From Ochotona curzoniae (lineage: Eukaryota; Chordata; Mammalia; Lagomorpha; Ochotonidae): a stretch of DNA of 64,000 nt. The DNA is taken from contig NW_024465751.1 in NCBI RefSeq assembly GCF_017591425.1, positions 248,001 through 312,000 of the forward strand, written 5' to 3'. The notes under the pieces are model-generated. The model was given only the letters and a program-made list of their open reading frames with translations. It was not told where the DNA came from and ran no database searches. Of the stretch, positions 11,440-23,615 are shown piece after piece. Positions within the stretch are counted from its first letter, which is position 1; each line of letters starts with the position of its first letter. Both the position numbers and the translations under genes were made by a program.

Positions 11440-11605
11440 CTTGCTCTTTAGTGGCTCTGTGACCCCTACAGGATTCACAGTCTAGTTTGATCCTCTTCGA
11501 AATGGGGGTTAGAGTGGTGCCTGCCCCGTGGTGTCATAAGGTGTAAATGCATGGGTGTGTGCAGTCTTTGGCACCTGGTGCATGAAGTAGAATGTAAATG
11601 TTTTT
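11440..11605 (+). mobile_element. MIR SINE remnant, sense
   Basis: Contains CTCTGTGACC, then TCTTCGAAATGGGGGTTAGAG, GTGCCTGCCCCGTGG, AAGGTGTAAATGCAT and CTTTGGCACCTGGTGCATGAAG in MIR order. Diverged, non-coding. Confidence 0.55.
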
Positions 11606-14017
11606 CATTTTTAAAACCTGAGGATGCTAATTTAGGATCTCAGATGTTATGAGCACAACATCACCTTCCTGTATATTTTTGGCTGCCTATTCAGCACGTA
11701 TTTCTTTAATTTCCCTTTGCAACAGCTCCCATATATCCTTTGAGGAAACACCTTCAAGTTCTTTCTTACACTGAAGTGGAACAATTACAGACCAACCAGT
11801 CTTGCTCTGATAGCAGAAAAATGGTGCATTTAGCAAATTTATTTTTTAAAAGTTACAGAAAAGTTTTGCTAAGGAAACCTTGATCAACTTGAAAAAAATA
11901 ACCCCCCACCCTTTCTTCATCAGATTGGTTCTGATGCACATACCAAAATTTTCTCCCATTGTTTTCATTGGGAATCTTCCTTTGTGGTTTCAGTTTGGAA
12001 AAAAAAAATCTGAAGAAACAGAAGTCTAGACAAGCAAGTTTTCCAAATGTGAATCTCTTTCATTCTTAAAGCAATTAACAAAGAGATTTCATGTTAACTC
12101 ACTAGTTTTCACTTCATCTTCAGGGGTCCTGTGCCTCTAGGAGTCCAAATCTGTCTTGGAAGTCTAGTGACCCATTTCCCTGGAGGATGGTGGTGAAACG
12201 ACTCTGTGGCCACCTTGTCTGAACAAATGGATCACCCCCTCATTTTGAAATACACTTTTCATTGGGTTTCTAGGAAACTCACATTCTCTCGGTCTTGCTT
12301 TTATCTCCTTGCTTCTTCTCTCCAGTTCATTGCCAGACCTCATTTATTTTTTTACTTTCTAAAACTTTAAGATTTTGAACTGTCCTGTGCATTGTGCCAT
12401 GAAACCAGTAGCAATCTCCTAGTTGTGACAACCAAACAACTCTAGAAATTTCATCAAACGCATCTGAGCTGGGAACAATCACCCTTCATCCACTAGACAA
12501 GTCAACAATCAATTTACCAGAAACAAAAGACCAGGGTTCTAGTTATAGGTGTTTGACAAGTTGTTGGTTGTTCTTTGTTTCTCATCTCTGCACCATGGTT
12601 TAGAAGACCTACTCTAGAAATGAAGTTGCAAATACTAAATGAAGTAATGTATACAAAAATAACCACTTCTTGCACATTTGTCTCACTACTCTTGGCTGTT
12701 TTCAGCATCTTAGGTGCTCTGTCATTTCCTGCCTCAATAGCTGATCACCCTGTCTGCTTCTAGCTTTTGTCTGCCTCCTTATGACCATTTTTTCTACCCA
12801 TCCATATCTCATTCTGAAGTCTTTGATCTGAAAATGCAACTCTATTTTCACTATTTTCTTCAATAATTATCCTCCTCTTGAATCATTGCTATCTTACCAC
12901 TTCATAGTCATCTGAATGTTGCCAAGGACATCCTTATGCCAACAACTCAAGCCATACCTACAGCTGTGGGGATGGGAAGCAAATCAGCAGGTCTGGGATT
13001 AATTTCATAGACGACAGCAACATACAAAAAGAGTTATCTCTTTAGGCTTAAAAAGTCTCATTTCACAAATTAAGGGGAAAAATTAATTGGTTATTGTTTG
13101 GAGTTGTCATTCTCGCTGTCCTGGAGATAATCATACCCAAGAATCTCTAAGTTTTGCTCCAGTTTTAGCGTAGTTCAGATTTTTCAACAGTGTGATGACA
13201 AATAGTTAAGGAAGATAAAAGTTCTCAAAATAAATGTGGTTCCCTGTTTGTCCCCATCTGATTGTTTTTCTGTCATGGGGTGGGTAATGTCATAAATAAG
13301 GTCCCGGTTTAAGGATATAATCCTTTTTCTAAAACCCTCTATCACTAGCAGTGGAAGCTGACTTACAGACCAGTCACTGTCTGGCCCTTGGAACTCTTCA
13401 GTGTTCCACCTGAAAAGGCTCATGGGAAGCTTGGACATGATGTTGCATTAAAAGTACCAGTCAACAGCATCTGGCTGCATTTGGCACAAGCGAGACCTTG
13501 GCTAAATGTCATTGCCTCTTTTATTTCCATCCTCCCAGTCTCATGTCCTTATGCAATCCTGTCACCATCTAGCATAAAACTGCTCATTCTTTTTAGGCAA
13601 GGGTCCTTCTGTATTACTCCTAACATTTCCTATATTCTAGGATGTTGCTTTTATGTAGTTACAACTCTATTAAATATCCGTTGGGTTAAATGGACTTGAA
13701 ATTTGACAGCTACAGGGAATGAAAATAAATCATTTAAAATGTAGTTAGAATAATGGAAAATTATTCCTTAGAAAAATTGGGATGACAAAGAGAAAGTGGC
13801 AGGAGGGTTCACCCTGTGGTGCTTTCTCACACAAATTGCATGGGTGAGCCAAAATTTGGGGTGAAGATGGAGCTGGGTATTGAATCAGACCCATCCAGCG
13901 TCTACTAGAATACTTGACTAAACAACAAATGTTGAAGTAATAACCACTAAACACAACTTGCTTAATGGTTTAACAGACTTGAGTCCTAATTACATGACTT
14001 ACAAGATTTTTTGGGGG

Positions 14018-14348
14018 GCCCGGCGTGATGGCGCAATTGTTAAGGTCCTCGCCTTGAACACCCCGGGATCCCATATGGGCGCCGGTTCTATCCCTGGCAG
14101 CCCCACTTCCCTTCCAGCTCCCTGCCTGTGGCCCGGGAAAGCAGTCGAGGACGGCCCAAAGCTTTGGGACCCTGCACCCACGTGGGAGACCCGGAAGAGG
14201 CTCCTGGCTTCGGATTGGCATAGCATCGGCCATTGCGCTCACTTGGGGAGTGAATCATTGGACGGAAGATCTTCCTCTCTGTCTCTCCTCTCTGTATATC
14301 TGCCTTTCCAATAAAAAAAATAATAAAAATAAATCTTTAAAAAAAAAA
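14018..14348 (+). mobile_element. C-SINE, young subfamily, sense, with TSD
   Basis: Full-length copy from GGCCCGGCGTGATGGCGC to an A-rich tail (AATAAAAATAAATCTTTAAAA). It keeps many CpGs, including CGTCCTCG-type sites (here CGAGGACGG), which marks a recent insertion. AAGATTTTTT lies on both sides (14003-14012 and 14347-14356), fitting an L1-type target site. The 118- and 90-codon frames here are SINE translation. Confidence 0.93.
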
Positions 14349-15499
14349 GATTTTTTTTTTACTTCTCTGTAAAAATGGCAAAAATAATGATCATAAAATG
14401 AAGCAATACAAGCAAAGGAAGTGGCTGAGTCCTTGCTTTTCATATCACTTGAATTAATCTGTCTAACCTTGGATTAGGTGATATTGCAGTTTGTGAATAC
14501 AGCTAACAAACATCTCTGGATGTTGATAAGCTAGTCTCACATGGTGCATTTCTGACAAGCTGAAGAAATTATGTGATTATGGAATCACAGTAGAGCATAA
14601 ATCAGACCAACTCTAGATGCTATGCAACATTGGGCAAGCCATCTTATGTTCTTGATTCTTCATGTCCTCATATATATGGAGTAGCTACGGCTTGGGATCT
14701 CCTCCATTTATAAAAATATGCAAGCAGAATTAATTTATCTTAAAATGATTCTCCATTCTTAAGAAAGTGTGTGACTAGGAGATCAGCTAAATATTGGCCA
14801 TTGGAATTTAAGTGTGTGTGTCCAGAGGGGCTGCGTTCTGGGAAGGGCATGGAGGTGGACGAACGGAGGACTCTCTTCTGTACCATGCATTTTATAAATC
14901 CACTCCTGCTGTCCCAGTAAAGAAATGTAACATAGTTTGCATTGCTCAGGGACAAACTGTTTCCTTCTGGGTGTGTTTACTTCAGTCCAGATCCTCATCG
15001 ATTAGAGCCTGGATGATTCACTCATCTGGTGTGGCTTCTCTCAAGCCCCCTTGCCCATTGCCTCCAGGCCAGCCTGTGTGCTGCTGCCAGCCAAAGCCTT
15101 TCATTCCCCTGTAGGTACCTGGGCTTTCCTTCCAGGAAAAAATTCCAGGCTTCACACAGCATACAAGATTCCAGGCCATCTGGCTCCTGCCTATTTTTCT
15201 AACTGCATCTTCAACATTCACCCTTTTAACTTACAGATACTTTCTACTTTCTCCTTCCAGACATGAGCTAGGCTGCTACATCCATAATAGGAACAAGTGT
15301 GCCTACCCTTTATTTAAAATATCACAAGGTAGCTATACCTTGATCAGTAACCACATAGATTGTCTATCATCTCTCTGTCATGACTTAGCTATCTAATCTA
15401 GTCATCCCTCTACAAACCTAATAGTCAAACTTTATAAAGTACTAATGGCCATGACTACTCTGATCACTTTAAGTCAATTTATCTTTCATTTAAATTTCC

Positions 15500-15652
15500 A
15501 CAAAGGTTGTGAGACAGCCTTCCCTATTTCCATTTTTCAGAGGAGCAAACTCTGCTTTAGGTGGTTTAAGTGACTTGCCCAAAGTTACACAATTAGAAAA
15601 TGGGAGGGTCAGAATTTGTTCCAGACAGTCATCCTGTTCTCTCAGCCACTAA
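15500..15652 (-). mobile_element. MIR SINE remnant, antisense
   Basis: On the plus strand it reads CCATTTTTCAGAGGAGCAAA, then AGTGACTTGCCCAAAGTTAC, ACAATTAGAAAATGGGAGGG and TCAGAATTTGTTCCAGACAG, which is the reverse complement of the MIR core and tRNA-like part. Confidence 0.8.
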
Positions 15653-16547
15653 GTACTACTGCTTAATTGCATGATTTTAAGTGGTGGTAAGTTAAGTAAA
15701 AGAAAGGACGGAGGTGTTAGCACTGCACCCAAGAGGGGCTTGGAGAAGCTTGTGGCACTTGACAAAGCATGCTTGAATGGTGGTCTTATCATACAATACA
15801 TCCCCCTCTCTCCTCTTGAGCACGCACACTGACTTCCGGCAGAGATGAACCCAGCTTTCCCTAGTCGTCCTAGCAGACCTTTCCTCCTGTTAGAGGGCCT
15901 ACCCTCTCCATTTGGGGACCACCCACCCACTTATTCACTTAGTTGTCAGCAATCATTGAAACTGTAATTGTGTCAGATCCTTTCAGAGAGAAACAGACAA
16001 CCTTTGTCTTCTGGGGTTCACCTGAAGGAGTTGAGGTGGACATACAAACAAGACCCAAATGGGCAAACACCTTTACATGGGTGTAAGTGTAAGAAGGACA
16101 CAGGAAAAGAGAAACAGCTTGTTTGTTCCATGGAGCATCACTCCCATTGTTTCAATCATAATAACATTACAGACAACATAGTTTCATAAATTTAATATTA
16201 ATTTTAATTTTCCCAAGTCAGCCATCTGAAAGCCCTCAGTGGATTTTCCTCAGGGTGGTGAGTTTTGTTTTCCTTCTTTTCCTATTCCTTCCTCCCTCAC
16301 TTCCTTCCTTTCTTTGCTTCCTGCTTCCCAGGCCCTTTGCCTGTTGCTTATCCTTCTGCACTCACTGCACATATCTCCTACCAGAGGCTCTTTTGAACCG
16401 TGCTTGCTAAGGGTGTTGAGCCAAGTCTCATTCTTTCTGTCCCTCTTGTCTCTTGTAAGAATGGTCTATGGGATGGCTTGTGTTCTGACTGCTCTTCAGA
16501 GCGGGACAGGGTGTCAGTACAGATAATATATGCAGTTGCTCAGTTAA

Positions 16548-16590
16548 ATATCTATCTATCTAACTATCTATCTATCTATCTATCTATCAT
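16548..16590. repeat. (ATCT)n microsatellite
   Basis: About ten ATCT units with one interruption (TAACTATC). Probably polymorphic. Confidence 0.95.
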
Positions 16591-17891
16591 CTATCAAATG
16601 GAAGAAAACACAGTAGGGGAATAATCGATAGTGGACCACTTCTTTGTGTAGGAGCAACAGAGGGTGGATGTGACATTGATTTTTTTCTTTTCATCTCTTT
16701 TTTTTTCAGTAAGGAAAGCTGTCCTTCCCAGATGAGTTCGGAACTTTCAAACCTGCTGGAAAATCAAAGTTCTGTCTACCCTCTCCGCCATTCCGTCAGG
16801 ATAGATGGGGGAAACAAAAACCGAGCAGTTCTTACTGCTGAGTAATGATGTATGTATTAATTCATGTTGATTTTTCACAGTAACTTGTAAATTTTATTAT
16901 CTCTACTTTGGAGGAAATGGACTCAAAGACTGTGACAGGGACAAGGAGCAAATAGAGGAAGGCAAGATGGCATCATCAAAATCCTCTGCGGATTTTCAGG
17001 TTAACTCGTTTCTTGATTAGTTACTTGTTTTGAAGTAAAATAGTATTCAGATACTGAAATAGTCAAAGCGAAATTGTTTCAGCAGCATTTGATTTTTAAG
17101 TCATTCTGATATCTTTGTAACTTACACTTTTTGGCCTTATGTTTTGTCTCTTTACTCCTGATCTTTTCTGCATTCTTTAAAATTCCTGCCACAGGTAGAA
17201 GAGTAGGTATTTTCCTTGACTTTGGACTTCATCATGTGACCTACACTGATCAATGACACGCTAACCTTCATGAAACCAAAAAACAGGCTTCAAATGCGGT
17301 GCCTGATTCTACTTGCCAACTGGCACTGCTACGATTAACCAGTGAGAGTTTCACACCTTTGTTACTGCCTCTCATCCTGGGTACCAGAATGAGCCAGGGT
17401 GGCACCCAGGAGCCAGACCAACTGATCCTCATCTAGAACATGCATCTTTTACCCAAGTCCAGCTGAGAACAGCCTATTCCCAACATGAAGTGGTGTTTGT
17501 TGCGTGACTTTGGGTTGGTGACAGCCGTTTTACACTATCAAAGGAAAATGATTGATTGTTTTAAGACAATTGTCTTCCTCTGGCTATTTTGCTTTGTAAA
17601 TTGCCTTACCAGCTACCACAGAGCACTGGTTATTTGAATAACAATGTGATCTTCAAACTGTGGCTGTGAGAAATTCCAAGAATACGTATTATTGGACTCC
17701 TGTAAGACAGCTCACAGCCTAGTAAAGGAAGGCAAGAGACACTAATCCAAGGAGCAAGTGAGTCAATCACAGAAGCTACCGGAAGTGGTTTGATGATATC
17801 GTGCCAGCTTCAGGGTTCGAAACCAGAAGGAGGTGTCATTCTTGAAAGGTGACCTGAAATAATACATTTTCAATTTACTTAAAAAACACAG

Positions 17892-18214
17892 TGTGGTGAC
17901 CTAGTGGCTGAAGTCCTCACCTTGCACACAATGCGATCCCATTGGGGCACTGGTTCTAATCCCAGCAGTCCCACTTCCCATCCAGCTTCCTGCTTGTGGC
18001 CAGGGAAAGCAGTAGAGGATGGCCCAAAGCCTTGGAGCCCTGTGCCGGTGTGGGAGACTTGGAAAAAGTTCCTGGCTCCTGGCTTTGGATCGATGCAGCT
18101 CCATCTGTTGAGAATACTTGGGGAGTGGATCATCACATGGAAGATCTTCCTCTCTGTCTCTCCTCTCTGTATATCTGACTTTACAATAAAAATAAAATAA
18201 ATAAATCTTAAAAA
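17892..18214 (+). mobile_element. C-SINE, sense, with TSD
   Basis: Full-length copy: head GTGGTGACCTAGTGGCTGAAG, GATCCCATTGGGGCACTGG, AGCTTCCTGCTTGTGGCC, AGAGGATGGCCCAAAGCC, and a tail ending AATAAATCTT plus A residues. It is flanked by AAAAAACACAG (17881-17891 and 18215-18225). More CpGs have decayed than in the copies at 14018 and 28381, so it is somewhat older. Confidence 0.92.
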
Positions 18215-18374
18215 AAAAAACACAGCTTACCCTCCACTAAACAAGAAACTTAGCAAGGAGAAAATAGAAAAACTACTATTGGTTAGGAGTAAGGACAAGG
18301 GCTTTAAGCGATAATCAAATCTCAAAATGTCACTGTCACTCCTGCACACTACATTTTTTTTGTGCATAAATCAC

Positions 18375-18780
18375 AGAAAACATTTGTCTGTTTAGAACTA
18401 ATTTATTTCAGCAAGCATAATTCCCAGTGGCAACCATTTTGTTGCAAATGACAGGATTTCATTCTTTTTTATGGCTGAGTAGTATTCCATTATCTAGTCA
18501 CTAGTTGATGGACACATGGGTTACTTCTACGTCGTGGTTATTGTGAATTGAGCTGCTCAGCACATGGGGGTGAGGATGACATCTTCATGTGCTGGTCTCA
18601 CTCCTTGTAGGCTGAGCTAAAGGTTAATTCTGTTCAGATTTAAAAGAAATCTTTATACTCTTCCATGACTGTTACATAAGCTTGTGCTCCCCGACAGTGT
18701 ATTAGGGCTCCTTTTTCTACATATCTTCACCAACATTTGTTATTTTATAATTTCTGGTTGATAAATGTTCTAAAGGTAAA
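18375..18780 (-). mobile_element. Old L1 3' region, antisense
   Basis: On the plus strand the sequence follows the familiar reverse L1 3' end: AATGACAGGATTTCATTC, TTATGGCTGAGTAGTATTCC, GTTGATGGACACATGGG, TTATTGTGAATTGAGCTGC, and TCTTCACCAACATTTGTTAT at the inner end. It is diverged enough to be an L1M-age fragment inherited from early placentals. Confidence 0.8.
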
Positions 18781-19390
18781 GGAAAAATAAAAAATAAAAA
18801 AGGAACCGATGCACACTGCTTCCAAGAATAGGCTGTGAAAGACACTGCTGATTTCATTCTGGTCTTCTGCTGCTCTGGGTCCCTTGCAGGAGGGGATGCA
18901 GGCCGCCACGTCCTGTGGACACTTGGCAAGCTGGGCGAAGAGCTGATGCCTTCTGCCAGCAACCAGTGAGGAATAGTCAGGCCAATGAACACAAATGGCA
19001 ATGGAAGTGGATGGCTGCAACTCCAGAGCTGCCCAGCAAAATCTCTCCCAAGTTCCTGATGCACAGACATTGTGGGGATGGATTATATTGTTTTAAACTC
19101 CTTAGTTTTGTGGTGCCTTGTTATGCTCATGTAGGTAACTAATAACAAATATGCTTTGTCCTCAGTACTTGGAGAAATACCATCTTAGCAGATTATAATA
19201 ATAATTCTCACAGTGTATAAACAGCTTATTCACTTACACTCATTTCATAGAGTTATGTACCAACTAGATGATCCCAATTGAAGTAAAATTTGTATACACA
19301 TAAAAACTTTCAATGAATCTTGACAAATATGTACTTACCCCTAACAAAAAATATTGCCATTCTAGGAAACTCTTTCATAAACTTTCTTTC

Positions 19391-19724
19391 TTTTTTTCAG
19401 ATTTATTTATTTTTATTGCAAAATCAGATATACAGAAAGGAGGAGAGACAGAGTGGAAGGAAAATCTTTGTCCAATGATTCACTCCCCAAGTGACCATAA
19501 AGGGTGATGCTGTGCTGATCCAAAGCCAGGAGCGCAGAGCTTCCTCTGGGTCTCCCAGTCAGGTGCAGGGTCCCAAGGCCTTGGGCTGTCCTCAACTGCT
19601 TTCCCAGGCCACAAGCAGGGAGCTGGATGGGAAGTTGGACTGCCAGGATTAGAATCAGCACCCATGTGGGATCCTGGCACGTTCAAGGTGAGGACTTGTG
19701 CTGCTAGGTCATCATGCCGGGCCC
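19391..19724 (-). mobile_element. C-SINE, antisense
   Basis: Plus strand begins with a T-rich tail complement, then ATTGCAAAATCAGATATACAG, GGAGGAGAGACAGAG, CCAATGATTCACTCCCC and GGCCACAAGCAGGGAGCTGG, ending ATCATGCCGGGCCC. This is a complete C-SINE of the young type with moderate decay. It lies between two different old antisense L1 fragments. No clean TSD is visible. Confidence 0.9.
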
Positions 19725-19737
19725 AACCTTTCTGTTT

Positions 19738-21030
19738 GAATTCCCATTGTCTTAGAGATCACCTAGGATCCATCTCAATCACCACCATTTCATTTTTTCT
19801 AAATTTCACATAAAGGAATCCTGCAGTGTACACCCTAATGTCTGATGTCGTCAAGATTCATCCATGTTGCTGTGTATGTCAGTACTTCACAGCCTGTGTT
19901 TGTAACTAGCACTTCGTGGGAGTAATACAGTGTGTGCTTTTGCATTCTTCTGTTGGTACATAATGTGAGTTGTTCCAGATTTGGTTATTCAGTTAAGCTA
20001 AGAGAAACATCTTTCAACAAATCTTTGTTTGGATATACGCATTCATTTACACTGAGTGAATACCTAGGTGTGGGATCACGAACTCAAAGAATGGATGTAG
20101 GTTCAACTTTGTGAGAAACTTCCCCAGCTGTTCCATATTCAATCCGGCATTTGGTTGTCATCTTTAAACTTCACCCGTGCTACTAAACGTGTGGTGATGT
20201 CTCGCTGTGGATGCTACCCAAGTTTTCTGTCTAGGGAGGTGAAACATTTTATACTATCATTTCCATTCATATATATTCTTTGGTGAAGTCTTATATAGAC
20301 AACTCTCAGGCCCATCTCTGTGACATTGTTTCCTTCACGTGATTGGTTTGTAGGGATTATTTTATGTATTATAGATAAGGATCATTTGTAGAATATATGT
20401 GCTAGGATCAATTACTCCAAATGTACAATTTGTTTTTACTTCATTAACAGAATTTTAAAATTTAGTTTTTTATTGAGAGAAACAGAGAGAAAGGGAGAAA
20501 GGTAGAGAAAGAAGACGATGAGGTTTTTTTAAGACCATGATTCTTTCATTTTGATGATATACAAATTTTCAGCTTTTGTTTAGGGTAAGTGATTTTGTGT
20601 GCAGTTTCTAGTACATCTTAGCCTACCTAGAGTTTGAAAATATTCTTCCTCTTGTTAAAGAAGATTGATAGTCTTGACTACAGCATAAGGCTCATGATCC
20701 ATCTTAAGTTAATTTTATGTCTGCTTAGACAAGTGTTGCAATTCCTCCCCAGTTTGTTGAACAGAATTCTCTTTCCCTGTTAAAAATTTCTAGCATGATT
20801 TATCTTCTGAAACTCAGTGGACCCAAATGTTTATGTCTACTGTAGTGATTGACTTGTAGATTAATAGTAGACTACAGATTCATAGTAAATCCAGAAAACA
20901 GACCTCTGAGTCATACAAGTTTATTTCTGTGTCAAGATTATTTGGTTTTCTAGGTCCTATGATTTTCTGGCAAATTTTGTAATAAAATCTTTCATTTCTG
21001 GAGATATTTTGTAACTTTTGTTAAGTTATG
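19738..21030 (-). mobile_element. Old L1 (L1M type), antisense, about 1.3 kb
   Basis: The plus strand keeps the order of reverse-complement L1 ORF2 and 3' motifs: CATCCATGTTGCTGTGTATG, AGTGAATACCTAGGTGTGG, GTGAGAAACTTCCCCAGCTG, TTCTTTGGTGAAGTCT, AAGTTAATTTTATGTCTGC and TTTGTTGAACAGAATTCTC. A short purine-rich piece at about 20455-20520 (GAGAGAAACAGAGAGAAAGG) may be a SINE fragment inserted in it. No open ORF2 frame remains. Confidence 0.7.
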
Positions 21031-21069
21031 CTATTTAAGGAATTTGTCTATTTCATCTAAGCTTTTTAT

Positions 21070-21300
21070 ATCAAAATTTATTATGATGAAATAGAAATTT
21101 ATGATAACACATTGGAGATTTATGCTATCACAATGGCTACTTATTATGTCACCATTGATTATGACATCACAATAAAAATTTTTGATATTATAATTCATTA
21201 TTACTGTTATTTGAACTATCACAAATACTAAGAGCATACTGCTTGTTTGTGACAACTTGATTATGGGGGCTTGTGACCTCACAATGATGATAATGTCACA
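21070..21300. repeat. Degenerate minisatellite-like stretch, unit about 20-23 bp
   Basis: Variants of ATTTATGATATCACAATGG recur: TTTATGATAACACATTGG, TTTATGCTATCACAATGG, TTATTATGTCACCATTG, TTATGACATCACAATA and, further on, GTGACCTCACAATGATG and TAATGTCACAA. Spacing is irregular. No family recognised. Confidence 0.5.
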
Positions 21301-21904
21301 AAAAGTGTTCTAATTTTTAAATTAACTTGCTTATTTTTATTTTGAGCTTACTGATAAAAATGTGTTTAAAATAACCCCTTTATTACCTATTTAATCTCTT
21401 TAAGATCCATACGGCTATTCTGTCCTTATTTTAAGATTTCTCGCATTTATTTTGTTTCGAGTTTTCAGAGCTATTGGGACCAATATGCTGATATTTTCAT
21501 AAAATTTTGGATATTCGAATGATCATTTTGAGATAGTTTTCTTGCCATGTTCTGTCTGTCCTCTCCTGTGGGGACGTCATCAACTCGTACCAGCAAGACC
21601 CTCAATTTGATCCCTGATACCACTGAAGCTCGCTCCCTTTTGGCCAAGCTTTTCCTCCACATATTCTTCAGTTTGAATGAATTCCGTTGATTTATTTCAA
21701 GTCTAACAGTCCTTGCTTCTGCCATCTTTAGTACAGTTTTATTCAGTAAATCTCAATCAGTTGCCATAATTTTCAGTTCCAGAACTTCCCAGTTCACTTT
21801 TAACAATAAAATTTCCTCCCAAGAATCCTTATCTTTTTTCTTCTTTAATGAATTATTGTTTCTATTATCCCACTTAAATCCTTATCTATATGTTAAAGTT
21901 ATTT
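21301..21904. other. AT-rich stretch, nothing recognised
   Basis: No recognisable gene. It may continue the ancient L1 to its left, but I could not match motifs. The 84-codon antisense frame at 21471-21725 has no signature. Confidence 0.4.
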
Positions 21905-22170
21905 TTTAAGGCTCACTAATTTACTGGAAAGGCAGAGTTGTCTGCAGAGAGAGAAATAAAAAGCACTTTCATCCACTGATTCATTCCTTTCACGTCTTCC
22001 ATGCGAGTAGCAGAGTTCCACCTACTTTAGCCATTTTCAACTGCTTTCCTTCACCTTAACCAGGAACTGGATCAGCAGCAGCACAGCTGGAACATAATTT
22101 GGAACTCTGATATGGGATGCTAGCGTTGCAAGCAGCAGTTCAACCAGTTTGCCACAAGACCAAATCCTAC
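21905..22170 (-). mobile_element. Old C-type SINE, antisense
   Basis: Plus strand shows TTACTGGAAAGGCAGAGTTG, CATCCACTGATTCATTCC, CTTCCATGCGAGTAGCAGAG, CAACTGCTTTCC, CAGGAACTGGATCAGCAGCA, TGATATGGGATGCTAGCGTTGC and CAGTTTGCCACAAGACC, the antisense order of an older lagomorph C-SINE. Confidence 0.75.
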
Positions 22171-22229
22171 AGTAATACTTTTAAGTCTTTGCCTGAAAAC
22201 TCAAATGTTTGGGTCATCAATATCTACAC

Positions 22230-22757
22230 AATTCATTTATTTTTAAAATGTATCCTAAGATGAAATACAATTGCATGCACTTATGGGATAATGTGTGATA
22301 ATTCACACACATGCACAATATGTATTGATTCAATCAGCATAGTTGCTTTGCCATCTTTTCATCATTCATAATTTCTTTGTGTTTATGGCCGGCCTGTGCA
22401 CACACCATTTGTAGTATTTTTATAACATATGTATTTCATTGTAAACTGTAGTTACATTACTATGCTGAATAAATGAGAAGGTCTTCCTTCGAATTTTATT
22501 TTGGTAACCGTTATCCAACCTCCATCTACTCCCACTCCTTTTTACCTTTCCTGAGCCCTAATAATCACTTGTGTGTCTCTGTTTCTATGAGACCAACTTT
22601 TACGGCTTCCACAAGTTGTGTCTTTATGCACCTGCTTTATTCCACGTAACAACATCCCTCGTTCCACATAGTTTGCTACGTATTTGTTATTACAAGATTT
22701 CATTCTATTCATGGCTGAATAATATTTCATTGAATATGCATACCACATCTGTTTTTA
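22230..22757 (-). mobile_element. Old L1 3' UTR and ORF2 end (L1MA/L1MB type), antisense
   Basis: Plus-strand motifs in order: AAATGTATCCTAAGATGAAA, ATGCACTTATGGGATAATGTG, TTTCTTTGTGTTTATGG, TTGTAAACTGTAGTTACATTACTATGCTG, TCTACTCCCACTCC, TTTCTATGAGACCAACTTTTA and TCATGGCTGAATAATATTTCATTG. On the minus strand the last part translates as MKYYSAMN..., matching the ORF2 end. Half-L1 copy B abuts it. Confidence 0.85.
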
Positions 22758-23039
22758 AAAAAAATTATTTCTTTTCGTTATTATCATTTTATGATACAGT
22801 TGCGTAAGTCCTGGGATTTCCCTTACCCCCCATCCCGTCCTTCTCACTAAATTCCCCAATATCATTGCTGTAGTATAGTTCTTCATACACAGTCATATGT
22901 CCATCGTTGAGCACACGGACAATGGCAGAGAGTCCAGCATTCTATTCTCAAAATATAGTAAAGTTACATTGGGAGTCCATTTTTGTCTGGAAGTAGAGAT
23001 GCATACTGCATTATATCCTCACATCTAGATGTGATAGTC

Positions 23040-23275
23040 TCCATTACACAGTTACTATACATCTGCTTAAATGAAAAGGCACAATTCAAACTCAACAATA
23101 GGAGGGAAAATAGAAATTTACAATGCCATGAAGTTGAATCACATGCTGCTAGAGATTATAGTCTCCTTTACACAGCTACTATACATGCCATTAAATGAAA
23201 ATTCACAAAACAGAATCAACAACAGGGAGGAAAAAAACAAATTAACAACACCATGAAGCTAAATAATATGCTCCT
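23040..23275 (-). repeat. Tandem units of about 125 bp in the 3' region of copy B
   Basis: CATGAAGTTGAATCACATGCT (from 23127) and CATGAAGCTAAATAATATGCT (from 23252) mark two units, spacing 125 bp. Each is linked to ACA(G/C)..ACTATACAT and TTAAATGAAAA motifs. Same architecture as in copy A. Confidence 0.75.
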
Positions 23276-23615
23276 GAATGACTAATGTGCCAATGAAGAA
23301 ATGAAAAAGAAAATCAAGGACCTTTTTTGAAGAAAATGATGTTACTGCATGATCTATCAATCACTGAAGAATTTTATCAAAAGAAACTGCTTTGAAGAGA
23401 TGAAACTAACAGAAAAAAATCAAAATCCATGAGATAGCTTCCGCTGATCTTTGTTAGTGAAATCTGTCTCCTATAGGCAACAAATTGATGGGTTCTGTGT
23501 TTTAATCCAGTTTACTCATCTATGTTATTTGATGAGTTTAAGCCATTTACATTCAGGATTATTATGAATGGTGGTAATTTGGTCCTGTCATTTTAGCAAT
23601 GGGTTGTTCATTGAT

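Larger units (their letters stand above)
9381..14002. other. Non-coding stretch with two MIRs and a small palindrome
   Basis: About 4.6 kb without a supported gene. It holds a MIR (9860-10025), a MITE-like palindrome (10121-10170) and a MIR-like segment (11440-11605); the rest appears unique. The 145-codon frame at 9914-10351 runs across the MIR and the palindrome and is therefore not a gene. The frames at 13184-13438 and 13388-13699 lack any signature. Confidence 0.5.
14359..17880. other. Non-coding stretch with a MIR and a tetranucleotide array
   Basis: No gene is supported. MIR at 15500-15652, GATA-type microsatellite at 16548-16590. About 17195-17640 has a faint resemblance to a decayed MaLR LTR (TGACTTTGGACTTCATCATGT, TGTTTTAAGACAATTG), too weak to call. 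The rest is unassigned. Confidence 0.45.

Noticed and set aside
17195..17640. Possible decayed MaLR LTR
   Set aside because: Isolated word matches without the full order seen at 30555 and 50945.
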